Assembly: GCA_022821545.1 (NCBI GenBank) | Contig: JAJEDJ010000042.1 | Coordinates: forward strand, 1-64,000 | Length of the DNA stretch: 64,000 nucleotides | DNA from: Caldilineaceae bacterium | GTDB lineage: Bacteria; Chloroflexota; Anaerolineae; Caldilineales; Caldilineaceae | Reading direction: 5' to 3' | Shown here: piece by piece, positions 8,131-16,669 of the stretch | How the letters are laid out: every line of letters begins with the position of its first letter | How positions within the stretch are numbered: the stretch's first letter is position 1 | Notes under the pieces: generated by a model | What the model saw: only the letters and a program-made list of their open reading frames with translations | Told to the model about the DNA's origin: nothing | Database searches by the model: none | Program-made: the position numbers and the translations under genes

Positions 8131-9021
8131 TTGAGCCATCCACTGCTGGACAGGAAAGTCATCGAACAAGCGCCCAAAACCTTCCTGAATGAGACCGGCA
8201 ACGTCTTTGCACTGTTTGATGAACATCTACAGGATTCAGGTAACGTCTCGTATGGCGTTCAGGTCGGACCACAGCGCTTCTTTGTAAAGACAGCGGGAGA
8301 TCCTCACGATCCCCGCCCCTTTCTGCCCCACGAGGAAAGAGTAGCCCTGCTTCGCAACGCGGTTCGTGTTCGACGCAGCTGCTCTCACAGCACCTTACCC
8401 CGGCTGCACAACGTGATCGAGTCGGCGCACGGGCCGCTGCTCGTCTACTCGTGGGTCGAAGGCGAGCTTCTCCACGCTGGCAGTGCTACGCGACAACATC
8501 CTCAGTCCGCCATGCAACGCTTCCGCAGGCTGTCCCTCCCGGAGATCACAAAAGCGCTGGACGTCATCTTTGAACTGCACGATGAGCTTGCCCAGGCAGG
8601 ATGGATCGCGGTCGACTTCTATGACGGCTGCCTGATCTATGACTTTGCCAAGCAGAAGATGCAAATCGTAGACCTGGACATGTATCGAGAAGGCCCGTTT
8701 GTCAATGAGATGGGCCGTATGTTTGGCTCGTCCCGATACATGGCGCCCGAGGAGTTTCAACTGGGGGCGTCGATCGATAGGCGAACGAACGTCTTCACCA
8801 TGGGTCGAACTGCAGCCAATCTGATGTCCGACGGCACATTGGACCGTTCCGCCTTCCGCGGCAGCGACGAGCGCTATGAAGTTGTCCGCAAGGCGTGCAG
8901 CGAAGATCGCAGTAAGCGCTATGCGTCCGTTGGTGACTTCTACGCTGCCTGGTTAACTGTTACCGCCCGCCAAAGCCGGTCATGGCAATCCCCTGAACGA
9001 AGTAACGCTGGGCCACGATGA
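8131..9021 (+). CDS. Degenerate protein-kinase-like protein
   Basis: This 296-residue protein has scattered kinase motifs. Lys53 in RFFVKTAGD may be the ATP lysine. The catalytic loop is reduced to AVDFYDGCLIYD (Asp162, no preceding His/Arg and no Asn at the usual place). IVDLDMY (Asp181/Asp183) stands where DFG is expected, and RYMAPEE (~203-208) looks like an APE motif. It may be an active atypical kinase or a pseudokinase. The start is TTG with AAAGGAG 8 nt upstream; no ATG is available nearby. Its 3' end overlaps the convergent permease gene by 62 bases. No signal peptide or membrane segment is seen. Confidence 0.65.
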   Translation: MSHPLLDRKVIEQAPKTFLNETGNVFALFDEHLQDSGNVSYGVQVGPQRFFVKTAGDPHDPRPFLPHEERVALLRNAVRVRRSCSHSTLPRLHNVIESAHGPLLVYSWVEGELLHAGSATRQHPQSAMQRFRRLSLPEITKALDVIFELHDELAQAGWIAVDFYDGCLIYDFAKQKMQIVDLDMYREGPFVNEMGRMFGSSRYMAPEEFQLGASIDRRTNVFTMGRTAANLMSDGTLDRSAFRGSDERYEVVRKACSEDRSKRYASVGDFYAAWLTVTARQSRSWQSPERSNAGPR

Positions 9022-9904
9022 ATATCGCCACCATCGGCGTCAACATCACCGTGCTGGCCGCGAAAACGACCTCCCAGTTCTTTGCGTAGGAGTCATTGTA
9101 GGCGCGGATGCCCAGTGCAAGCGGCCACTTGTCCATCGAGTTAATGTAGATCAGCGGGTTCATAAAGTCGTTGTAGTGCTGCAGGAGCGCGAACACGGCA
9201 ACGGTTGCGATGACCGGCTTGGACAGAGGAAGGAGAATCTGAATGAGGACGCGCATGCGGTTCGCGCCGTCGATTTCAGCCGCGTCTTCCAGCTCCATCG
9301 GAATCCCGCGAAAAAACTGGCGCATAAGAAAGACATATATGGCGCCGATGCCTCCCCAGTAGGGCACAATCAGCGGCAGCCACGTGTCAATCCACTTCAG
9401 GTTCTTGAAAATCAGGAAACGGGGAACCAGGGTCACCACGTCGGGCAGCATCATCGTCGCCAGCAGCAGGCCAAACCAGAAATTTCGCCCCGGCCAGCTG
9501 ATGCGGGCGAACGAGTAAGCCACCAGGGCCGACGAAACGACCGTCCCCACCACCGCGAACAGAACGATGATCAGAGTATTGACGATGAATCTCGTCAGCG
9601 GCAACAGCTGAAATGCCTTGACGTAGTTGTTCCAGTGGGGGTCCTGCGGCAGCCACACAATCGGGTGCGCAAAGACTTCCGTCGAGACCTTCAGCGAGGA
9701 TGAGATCATCCAGAAGGTGGGCACAAGGAACGTGATCACCAGGAACGTCATAAAGAGTTGCAGGGCCGCCAGCCGGACTCTCTCCCACCCTGAGCGAGAC
9801 CCCTCATCCTGTCTCCGCCTCAGCGTTCCTCCGGCCTGCAGTTCGGCCGCTGATGACTGCCAGCCGGTCGCCAAGGCCCCCTGCGCCTGTCTGTCCGACC
9901 GCAT
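8960..9904 (-). CDS. Carbohydrate ABC transporter permease (MalG-like)
   Basis: This 314-residue permease is the last gene of the second transporter operon. After a ~45-residue polar N-terminus come about six membrane segments. The EAA loop reads MELEDAAEIDGANRMRVL, followed by QILLPLSKP. The ATG at 9904 is preferred; a TTG two codons upstream, overlapping the previous stop, is equally possible, and both share an AGGAGGG site. It is translationally coupled to the preceding permease. The gene end runs 62 bases into the convergent kinase-like gene. Confidence 0.9.
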   Translation of the reverse strand: MRSDRQAQGALATGWQSSAAELQAGGTLRRRQDEGSRSGWERVRLAALQLFMTFLVITFLVPTFWMISSSLKVSTEVFAHPIVWLPQDPHWNNYVKAFQLLPLTRFIVNTLIIVLFAVVGTVVSSALVAYSFARISWPGRNFWFGLLLATMMLPDVVTLVPRFLIFKNLKWIDTWLPLIVPYWGGIGAIYVFLMRQFFRGIPMELEDAAEIDGANRMRVLIQILLPLSKPVIATVAVFALLQHYNDFMNPLIYINSMDKWPLALGIRAYNDSYAKNWEVVFAASTVMLTPMVAIFIVAQRYFVQGIAMTGFGGR

Positions 9905-9906
9905 CG

Positions 9907-10827
9907 TCAATCGCCCTCCTCGTAGTAGACCCAGCGGTTAGACAAGTAGAACTGGACCAGGGTGAACCCAACGACAATCACGAATAGCTCCCAGGCCAGG
10001 GCTGACGCATAGCCCATGTTGAAGTATTGGAAGGCGTTGCGATAGATATTGAGGACCACAAACAGCGTGGCGTCCTGCGGCCCTCCTTCGGTCATGATCA
10101 TCGCCGGCACGAAAGTCTGAAAAGAGTTGATGATCGCAATTACCGAATTGTAGAAGATCAGGGGCGTCATCAGCGGTAGAACTACGTAGCGAAGCTGTCC
10201 CCACGCTCCGGCGCCATCCAGACTGGCGGCCTCCTTCAGCGAGTCCGGGATGTTGCCCAGCCCGGCGATGAAGATCACCATCTGGCGGCCAATCATCCAG
10301 AAAGACATGAATATGAATGCAGGCTTGGTCAACTTCGGTTCAAAGAGCCACATGCGCGGCTCGAAACCGAACCAGCCCAGCGCCTCGTTGAGGATGCCGA
10401 ACTCCGGATGCAGCACCCGTTGCCAGACCACCGCGCTGGCAACCAGGGGCACAATGATCGGCATATAGAAGCCGGCCCGGTAAAAGTCCCGGAAGCGGAT
10501 CCTTTGCGTCAGCGCCAGCGCCAGCGTGAATGAAATTGTCAGCTGGATCGGGACCGCGAAGATGGTGTAAAAGGCGCTGTTGTAGAGGCTGAGATTGACC
10601 TTCGGATCTTTGAACATTCGCGCCAGATTGGCGAAACCGACGAACGAAGGCGGGCTCAGAAGATCCCATTCGACAAAGATCAGATAGACCGAATAGAGCA
10701 TCGGGAATGCGATAAAGACCGAGAACCCGATGATAAACGGTGAGGCAAACAGATAGCCTGCAATCCAGTCCCGCAGTTGGCGTTTCGAAATGCGGCGCCT
10801 GCCTGCGGGTGCGGTCGTTACGGCCAT
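9907..10827 (-). CDS. Carbohydrate ABC transporter permease (MalF-like)
   Basis: This 306-residue permease has the first hydrophobic segment near residue 27 (GYLFASPFIIGFSVFIAF) and an EAA loop DSLKEAASLDGAGAWGQL followed by YVVLPLMTP. The ATG at 10827 is preceded by GAGGAG 6-8 nt upstream. It follows the binding protein after 59 bases that contain a 10-bp hairpin and runs directly into the next permease. As in the first transporter operon, no ATPase gene is present. Confidence 0.9.
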   Translation of the reverse strand: MAVTTAPAGRRRISKRQLRDWIAGYLFASPFIIGFSVFIAFPMLYSVYLIFVEWDLLSPPSFVGFANLARMFKDPKVNLSLYNSAFYTIFAVPIQLTISFTLALALTQRIRFRDFYRAGFYMPIIVPLVASAVVWQRVLHPEFGILNEALGWFGFEPRMWLFEPKLTKPAFIFMSFWMIGRQMVIFIAGLGNIPDSLKEAASLDGAGAWGQLRYVVLPLMTPLIFYNSVIAIINSFQTFVPAMIMTEGGPQDATLFVVLNIYRNAFQYFNMGYASALAWELFVIVVGFTLVQFYLSNRWVYYEEGD

Positions 10828-10840
10828 GGATGCTCCTCAA

Positions 10841-10870
10841 AGGGGGTGGCTTCGCTGCTCGCCACCCCCT
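10841..10870 (-). repeat. Intercistronic hairpin between binding protein and permease
   Basis: A perfect 10-bp inverted repeat (10841-10850 with 10861-10870) with a 10-nt loop lies between the binding-protein stop and the permease ribosome binding site. It has no T-run. It occupies the same position as the hairpin at 2269-2305 in the other transporter operon, which suggests a shared role in differential expression. Confidence 0.7.
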
Positions 10871-10886
10871 GTTCGGCACAACTCAC

Positions 10887-12281
10887 TTATCCCTGCTTCG
10901 CCCAGTGGGCATCCAGCAGGCCCTGCACGCCTTCGTTGACCGCCGGTACAACGTCGGCTGCCGTGGCGCTGTTGGCCAGCATCGGATCCCAGCCTACCGG
11001 CTTCGCGACCTCGCTCCAGATCTGACCGCGAGAAACGCCGCCGATAACGTCCACTTCAGAACGCAGGAAGGCGTTGCTGAATGCGGCTGCGTTGGAGACG
11101 CCGAAGCGCTCCTCAATCGTCGGGCCCCAGAAATTCTCAACCAGGTCCGAAGTATTGGGAATGCGGCCGGTAATGGTCGAATAGATCTTCTGGCCGTCCT
11201 CCCCGCCCATATAGTGGACGAAGTCCCAGGCAGCATCTACCAGGTCGCTCTTCGGTACGCAAACGCCCTCGGCCCAGCCGCGGTGAGGCCGGCTCTCGTC
11301 TGCCATTTGCGGCATCATCACCACGTCAAACTCGATCTGCTTCCCCTCTTCACGTAGTTCGGGGCTGTTCAGGCGCGGGAAGAACCAGGGGCCCTCGTAC
11401 TTCATGGCCGCGTTGCCGGTGTCGATCGTATTGGTCCCGCCTTCCAGGTCGGCCGGCGTTGGCGAAATCCCCAGACTGTACATGAAGTCCTGGGCCACGA
11501 GCTGCAGAATGTCGATGATCTCCGGCTGGTCGAACATGGCCGTGCGCGGGTCCACCAACTGATCGAACTCCTGCGCGCCGGTGGCCCGGATCCAGTGGAT
11601 GTCGCGGGCATAGCTGCCGTTGGCCTGATAGCCATACATCTTGGAATCCCCGTCCGTGCTGGTCAGCTGCTCGGCAATGCCGACGAAGTCGTCAAACGTC
11701 CAGTCGTCTGTCGGATATGCGACCCCGGCTTCGTCAAAGGCGTTCTTCGCATAAAACATCACCATCACACCGGACTGGAGCGGAATCAGATAGCGGCTCC
11801 CATCGCGGCGTGTACTGAACTCGATGCTGTCTACGCCGTCCGGATACGGGCCGTTGAAATTGTCCCGTTCTATGTAGGCGTCAATCGGCGCCAGCAGTCC
11901 GGCGTCGCTGAAAGGCTGCCACTCCCAACCCTGGAACGAGGCGATCTCGGGCACCACACCGCCCGCGAAAGAGGTCTGCAACTTGGTGTAATAGTCCACG
12001 CCCGTGCCGCTAATCGAAGGCTTTACTGTGACGTTCGGGTTCTGCTCGCCATAGGTGGTCGCCAGCTCCTCCCAGGCAGGGATATCGGAAGCGTCGCCCC
12101 AGGCAAAAAAGTCCAGTTCGATGTCCTCGGCGGCCGGGGCCGCGCTGCCGCTTGCGCCGCCGTCGGCCGGCGCCGGCGCCGGACACGCTGCCAGCAGCAG
12201 TGTCGTGGAACCGATACCGATTCCTTGCAGAAACTTTCGCCGGGATACCTGGCGGCTCCTGCTCTGTTGAGCGTCTCTCAT
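10887..12281 (-). CDS. ABC transporter extracellular solute-binding protein with Tat/lipoprotein signal
   Basis: This 464-residue family 1 binding protein has a twin-arginine signal (SRRKFLQG, residues 13-20), a hydrophobic segment and a lipobox LAAC with Cys33. It is therefore probably exported folded by Tat and lipid-anchored. The mature part opens with IELDFFAWGDASDIPAWEEL, typical of sugar-binding proteins. GGAGGG lies 5-6 nt before the ATG. It heads the operon with two permeases. Use of Tat here and a normal Sec-type signal in the first transporter operon is a notable difference. The substrate is not predictable. Confidence 0.9.
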   Translation of the reverse strand: MRDAQQSRSRQVSRRKFLQGIGIGSTTLLLAACPAPAPADGGASGSAAPAAEDIELDFFAWGDASDIPAWEELATTYGEQNPNVTVKPSISGTGVDYYTKLQTSFAGGVVPEIASFQGWEWQPFSDAGLLAPIDAYIERDNFNGPYPDGVDSIEFSTRRDGSRYLIPLQSGVMVMFYAKNAFDEAGVAYPTDDWTFDDFVGIAEQLTSTDGDSKMYGYQANGSYARDIHWIRATGAQEFDQLVDPRTAMFDQPEIIDILQLVAQDFMYSLGISPTPADLEGGTNTIDTGNAAMKYEGPWFFPRLNSPELREEGKQIEFDVVMMPQMADESRPHRGWAEGVCVPKSDLVDAAWDFVHYMGGEDGQKIYSTITGRIPNTSDLVENFWGPTIEERFGVSNAAAFSNAFLRSEVDVIGGVSRGQIWSEVAKPVGWDPMLANSATAADVVPAVNEGVQGLLDAHWAKQG

Positions 12282-12650
12282 GGTTCCCTCCTTACAGGGG
12301 TGAGCTTCGGACCAATATTCTGATTATGAACCGATGGAAGGCCCGAGGCGTGGCGGCAACTCGATAAGGATCGTGATGCCAGCCCTGTTGGGCCGTTCGG
12401 CATAGGATACATTACTTGGTTGAATTCGTCACATTTATGCGGGTGTAGTTAAGGTAGCGGCTGGGCAGCCGCATTCATTAACCAACTACTAACCTCTTCT
12501 TAAACTGCGCCTATTGGCAAGCCTGTACGCTAGTCTGCTATACAATGATCGTTAAGTCTCCAGGCTCTTGGGACTGTTTGCCTATAGTGCAAGCTGCCTT
12601 GCGGCCATGTGCGGGCAGCCAGTGGAAATATCTAACGAAGAGAACATTCA
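12282..12650. other. Divergent intergenic region (transporter operon / aquaporin)
   Basis: About 370 bases separate the divergent starts at 12281 and 12651. No gene is seen. The region must contain promoters for both directions. The best visible plus-strand candidate is listed separately at 12514-12544. Confidence 0.5.
12514..12544 (+). promoter_or_regulatory. Possible promoter of the aquaporin gene
   Basis: TTGGCA (12514-12519) and TATACA (12539-12544) are separated by 19 bases, longer than ideal. The site lies about 100 bases before the aquaporin start. Confidence 0.35.
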
Positions 12651-13319
12651 ATGGACTTCTATCTGTTGCGGCGGACCGGCGCTGAATGTATCGGCGTCTT
12701 CTTTCTTGTACTGGCCGCCTGCGGCTCTGTCATGATCGGCGGGCTGACGGGCGCGTACGGCCACATGGGCATGGCCTTTTCACCAGGGCTTGTCGTAATG
12801 GTCATGGTGGCCGCTACCGGACATCTGTCCATGGCCCATCTGAACCCTGCAGTGACACTGGCCTTCGCTCTGTCCGGACATTTTCCCTGGCGGGAAGTCC
12901 CGTTCTACATCATCGGCCAGCTTGCCGCGGCGGCGTTGGGAGCCGCGGTACTTCGGTTTCTGTTCGGCAACGTGTACGCGCTGGGCGCCAATCAGCCTGC
13001 CGGCCCCGCTACACAGTCTCTGGTCATGGAGATACTGGTAACCGCCATCCTGATGTTCGTCATTGTGGCCGTAGCGACGGACAAACGGGCGACGGCTCTG
13101 CCGGCGGGGCTTGCGATCGGCGGGGCAGTCGCGTTGAATGTACTCTGGGCAGGTCCGATTAGCGGCGCGTCAATGAACCCGGCGCGTTCTTTCGGCCCGG
13201 TCCTTGTTTCCGGTGTCTGGACGGCTCACTGGATCTACTGGGTGGGTCCGATTATCGGGGCGGCCCTGGGCGCGTTCGCCTACAAATTCGTACGTCACTC
13301 CAAACCGGAGGATGCGTAG
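12651..13319 (+). CDS. Aquaporin / MIP family channel
   Basis: This 222-residue channel protein has six hydrophobic segments and the two half-helix signatures of the family: HLNPAVTLAF (NPA at 65-67) and SMNPARSFGP (NPA at 176-178). Length matches AqpZ-type water channels. It would carry water or small neutral solutes across the inner membrane. A GAAGAGAAC purine tract lies upstream of the ATG. It is monocistronic and convergent with the acyltransferase gene. A G-tract/C-tract inverted repeat (13339-13343 with 13355-13360) between the two genes could end transcription, but it lacks a T-run. Confidence 0.9.
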   Translation: MDFYLLRRTGAECIGVFFLVLAACGSVMIGGLTGAYGHMGMAFSPGLVVMVMVAATGHLSMAHLNPAVTLAFALSGHFPWREVPFYIIGQLAAAALGAAVLRFLFGNVYALGANQPAGPATQSLVMEILVTAILMFVIVAVATDKRATALPAGLAIGGAVALNVLWAGPISGASMNPARSFGPVLVSGVWTAHWIYWVGPIIGAALGAFAYKFVRHSKPEDA

Positions 13320-13364
13320 AGACGCATTTCCTCGCCAAGGGGGCTGCGCCTCGACCCCCCAATT

Positions 13365-14096
13365 TCAGGCCGCGTCCTGATACGGGCCTCGATTCGCGGG
13401 CGGCAGCAGCGCGGCGACCTGCTTCATTGCTTCGTGGGCCAGTGCGTCCAGCTGTTGCCGTCTCTGGCGGCGGGGCAAGTCATCGGCGATCGTCATCGGT
13501 CCAAAGGGGTGGCCGACACGAATCCGCACCTGTGTCCGGCGCAACCGGCGAAGGTTGACGAGAATCTTTTCGCTTCCCAGCACCGCAACTGGCAGAAGGC
13601 GGGTCTGCGCCTGCGTCGCCAGCAGGCCGATGCCCGATTGCGCCCGTATCAGCTTGGCGCTGTGACGGGCCGTGTGCCCGGCGATCTGTTCGATTCGTTC
13701 ACCCCGCTCCCGGACCCCCGCCAGGGCTGGGTCGATGCCTCCCTCCGGGAAAACGCCCACGGTCCGACCATCCTTCAGGGCCGCCTCGGCCGCCCGCAGC
13801 GCTTTGCGGTCCACCTGTCCACGCCAGATTGGAATCAGATTGAAAGTACGGCTGAGGAAACGGAAGAAACAGACGCGCTCCGTCTCGATAGCGAGCAGGA
13901 ATGCGATACGGAACGGCAAGAATATCATCAGGAGCGGGCCGTCGAACCAGCTGAAATGGTTTGAAACGAGGATCAAAGCTTCGCTGCGGGGAATGTGCTC
14001 CAGACCGCTAACCGAAACCGAAAGAAACAGGTTGACAATTACGCGGCCCATGAACACGAGGATCGATTGGAGAATGGACTGTAGCGCGGCGTACAT
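13365..14096 (-). CDS. Lysophospholipid (1-acylglycerol-3-phosphate) acyltransferase, PlsC family
   Basis: This 243-residue membrane-associated acyltransferase would add the second acyl chain in phospholipid synthesis. It has the catalytic HX4D motif in NHFSWFD (residues 46-52) and the substrate-binding FPEGG (116-120). A hydrophobic N-terminal helix (~10-28) anchors it. The ATG at 14096 is chosen because GAGGGA lies 7 nt upstream; a longer frame runs into the neighbouring gene and has no such signal. It is encoded 17 bases after the aldo-keto reductase stop and is probably cotranscribed with it. The exact acyl acceptor is not certain. Confidence 0.85.
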   Translation of the reverse strand: MYAALQSILQSILVFMGRVIVNLFLSVSVSGLEHIPRSEALILVSNHFSWFDGPLLMIFLPFRIAFLLAIETERVCFFRFLSRTFNLIPIWRGQVDRKALRAAEAALKDGRTVGVFPEGGIDPALAGVRERGERIEQIAGHTARHSAKLIRAQSGIGLLATQAQTRLLPVAVLGSEKILVNLRRLRRTQVRIRVGHPFGPMTIADDLPRRQRRQQLDALAHEAMKQVAALLPPANRGPYQDAA

Positions 14097-14113
14097 GGAG
14101 CAGTCCCTCGCGA

Positions 14114-15076
14114 TTAGCCTGGCAACGGCGCCTTGGCATCTACCAACCCGCTGTCGTGAAGTTCCTGCCACATCGCCGCAGGCGCTTCAACATCCCAGAT
14201 AGTCCGGTTGTCTTCCGCCTCGGCCGTTGTCGCCGAACCGATTACGAGTGACGCGATTGCCGGATGGGCCCCCGCGAAATGCAGGGCCGCTACGTGCAAA
14301 GGCACACCATGCCTGGTCGTTATCTCCTGGAGACGCCCCGCCTTAGCCAAAATCTCTTCAGGTGCGTCTTCGTAGTTGTATTTGGCGCCCGAAATTGGGC
14401 CCGTTGCCAGAATGCCGCTGTTGTAAACGCCGCCCAGAAATATGCTCACGTCGTTCTCAGTACACCAGTTCAGAAAGCCCAGCGAAGTTTGCTCCAGGAG
14501 TGTATAGCGGCCTGCCAGCAGAAAGCAGTTAACGTCGATGTTTTTGGCGAACTCCCACTCCATCTCCCACTGGTTCATGCCTGCTCCCACCGCGCCGATA
14601 ACGCCTTGCTCTCGCAGGTCAACAAGTGCAGGGAACGCCTCGTCCATCGCCTGCCTGAAGTGAACCTCCTCGTTCTCATAATCGGGGTCATGCACGAGCA
14701 ATATGTCAACTCGATCCATCCCCAATCTCTCGAGGCTGTCTTCGACGCTTTTCATCACACCATCCCGACTGTAGTCGAAGTAGATCGACCTGTCCGCGCG
14801 CACGATGCGGCCAACTTTGGTCTGAATGACGACCTCGTCGCGAGGAACGCCCTGCAATGCCGCGCCGAGCCGCCGCTCCGCCTCTCCCGCACCGTAAAGA
14901 GGCGCCGTATCGAAGAAACGAATACCGTTTTCGTAGGACCGCCGCACCGTCTCAAGGGCCTCTGCATCGTCGATGGGATCGTAGAGATTACCGATCGGGG
15001 CCGTACCCATGCCCAGTCGAGTAACTTGCAGACTGGTTTTGCCTACTTTCGCACTTGGGAGCGCTCTTGCTGTCAT
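14114..15076 (-). CDS. Aldo/keto reductase
   Basis: This 320-residue NAD(P)H-dependent oxidoreductase has a TIM-barrel fold. The family signature is seen at the start (LQVTRLGMGTAPIGNLYD), with the catalytic Asp and Tyr in IRFFDTAPLYG, and the catalytic Lys follows in VVIQTKVGRI. ILLVHDPD marks the conserved His. The subgroup resembles L-fucose / D-threo-aldose 1-dehydrogenase-like reductases. The ATG at 15076 follows GGAG by 8 nt; an upstream in-frame extension of 40 residues is Arg-rich and unlikely to be translated. It is followed closely by plsC. Substrate unknown. Confidence 0.87.
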   Translation of the reverse strand: MTARALPSAKVGKTSLQVTRLGMGTAPIGNLYDPIDDAEALETVRRSYENGIRFFDTAPLYGAGEAERRLGAALQGVPRDEVVIQTKVGRIVRADRSIYFDYSRDGVMKSVEDSLERLGMDRVDILLVHDPDYENEEVHFRQAMDEAFPALVDLREQGVIGAVGAGMNQWEMEWEFAKNIDVNCFLLAGRYTLLEQTSLGFLNWCTENDVSIFLGGVYNSGILATGPISGAKYNYEDAPEEILAKAGRLQEITTRHGVPLHVAALHFAGAHPAIASLVIGSATTAEAEDNRTIWDVEAPAAMWQELHDSGLVDAKAPLPG

Positions 15077-15439
15077 CTCGTTTCTCCGTCTGCCGTCGAT
15101 TTCCCGTTGAGGATCGCGCGCTGGATTGTGAAGCCTGTAAACGGCGGCATGCAAGCTTTCCAGCCTGCTGCCGGTCTGTTCCGGGTACGCCTGCACTGGG
15201 AACGGAGTACGACAATCTTTCTCTGGAGGGCTGTCGGAGTCATTCCTTGAGTCCGTATTCCAGGAACTTTCGAGGACTTAAACTGTGCCGCAGGAATTGT
15301 ACAACATCCGTGGGTGTTACGCCATATGATCTCGCACAATTTACGCCTGGTTTGCCGGGACGAAACTGCCTGCGCTCCGGCATGACGACGGGGTCAGGGG
15401 GCAATGGGTAGCCTGCAGCGCAGCCGTCGCTGCCCGCCG
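15077..15439. other. Intergenic region upstream of the aldo/keto reductase
   Basis: About 360 bases lie between the glycosyltransferase stop and the reductase start, both on the minus strand. No gene, repeat or clear terminator is seen. It presumably contains the reductase promoter, but no convincing -35/-10 pair was recognised. Confidence 0.4.
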
Positions 15440-16660
15440 CTATGCCAGCTGCGCGTGAAAGGCATCCATCCGGGGCAGGATCTTGTCCCAGGCGAAACAG
15501 TTCCCGACAAAGGAGCGGGCCGCCTCGCCAAGAGTGCGGCTGCGATTTCCGCCGGCCGTCTGATCCCGCAGAAGGGACAGGACCGCGTCGGCGAATGACC
15601 GGGGATCGTCGGCGATCAGAAGGTGCTCGCCGTCGCGCACAGGGATCCCTTCAACACCAAGGGACGTGCTTACGATGGGTCGCGCGCAGGCCATCGCCTC
15701 CAGAATTTTGAGCCGTGTGCCTCCCCCCACTCGCATCGGCGCCAAATAGATTGCTGAACCGTGAATGTAGGGCACAGTGTCTTCAACGGAGCCGGTTAGC
15801 TCGACATCCGGCAAACTGCGCAACCTGTCCAGCCGGTGATGCGGCGACATGCCGACGATCTGCAATCGGACACCCTGATGGCGGCGAATTAGAGGCAGGA
15901 CCTTCAGCCCGAACCAGAGCATTGCGTCCACATTGGGGCGATAGTCCATCTTCCCCGTAAAGACCAGCAAAGGAGGACTCGTCTCCGCTAACGGCTCAGG
16001 AGCATAGCGAGAGATATCAATGCCATTGGGCACGCTGACAGTCGGAGTCTGCCCGGCTAAGGCGGACAGCGCCCGCCGATCCGGCTCGCTGACGGCTATA
16101 ATTCCGTCCACGGCCCGGCAGAACGCCCTTTCATAGTGATAAAGTTTCTGCCACTGCAGCAGGCTGTAGCAGGCGGCATGCCAGCGGTTCGGGCTGCGGG
16201 CGTCCATCAGAGCGGCGCGCATTTGCAGCAGGAACTCGGCGTTGTGTGCGTCGAAGACGACCGGAGGACCTCCTCCCACGGCATGTAGGACCTGGAAGCC
16301 GTAAGGCGCCATCTCCAAGCCCTCTACCTGGACGAGATCATAGTTCTCCTCGGCCAGCATTCGCTGCAGTGCAGCGTGAAACCTCTCTTGTTCCAGGCGC
16401 AACGCCATATCCGGTTTGGTCGCCAGGAGGGAACTGAGAAGGCGGCTGTGAAGAGGTCGTTCAGGCTGGTGGAAACTCTCTACCCTCGAACAGATCTTTG
16501 TTAGCTCCGGATCTGGCCGTTCTTCGTCCTGGGGCGAGAGGCAAGTCAGGAGATGAACCTCGTGGTTTGAGGCGCAGTGGCGAAGCAGATGGTAGTTGCG
16601 AAGAGCTGCTCCCTGCCGCGGCGGGTAAGGAGACTGAGGCGTAAGGAAGAGGATCTTCAT
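15440..16660 (-). CDS. Glycosyltransferase (GT4-like, exosortase/EPS-associated type)
   Basis: This 406-residue GT-B glycosyltransferase starts with ILFLTPQSPYPPRQGAALRN, a glycine/proline-rich start typical of sugar transferases in exopolysaccharide or PEP-CTERM gene sets (TIGR03087-like). The C-terminal nucleotide-sugar domain has FTGKMDYRPNVDAM and YLAPMRVGGGTRLKILEAMA, where the Glu contacts the donor. It begins 9 bases after the previous glycosyltransferase stop, so the two are one transcript. No export or polymerase gene is near, so the glycan made is unknown. Confidence 0.85.
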   Translation of the reverse strand: MKILFLTPQSPYPPRQGAALRNYHLLRHCASNHEVHLLTCLSPQDEERPDPELTKICSRVESFHQPERPLHSRLLSSLLATKPDMALRLEQERFHAALQRMLAEENYDLVQVEGLEMAPYGFQVLHAVGGGPPVVFDAHNAEFLLQMRAALMDARSPNRWHAACYSLLQWQKLYHYERAFCRAVDGIIAVSEPDRRALSALAGQTPTVSVPNGIDISRYAPEPLAETSPPLLVFTGKMDYRPNVDAMLWFGLKVLPLIRRHQGVRLQIVGMSPHHRLDRLRSLPDVELTGSVEDTVPYIHGSAIYLAPMRVGGGTRLKILEAMACARPIVSTSLGVEGIPVRDGEHLLIADDPRSFADAVLSLLRDQTAGGNRSRTLGEAARSFVGNCFAWDKILPRMDAFHAQLA

Positions 16661-16669
16661 CGAAGGACG

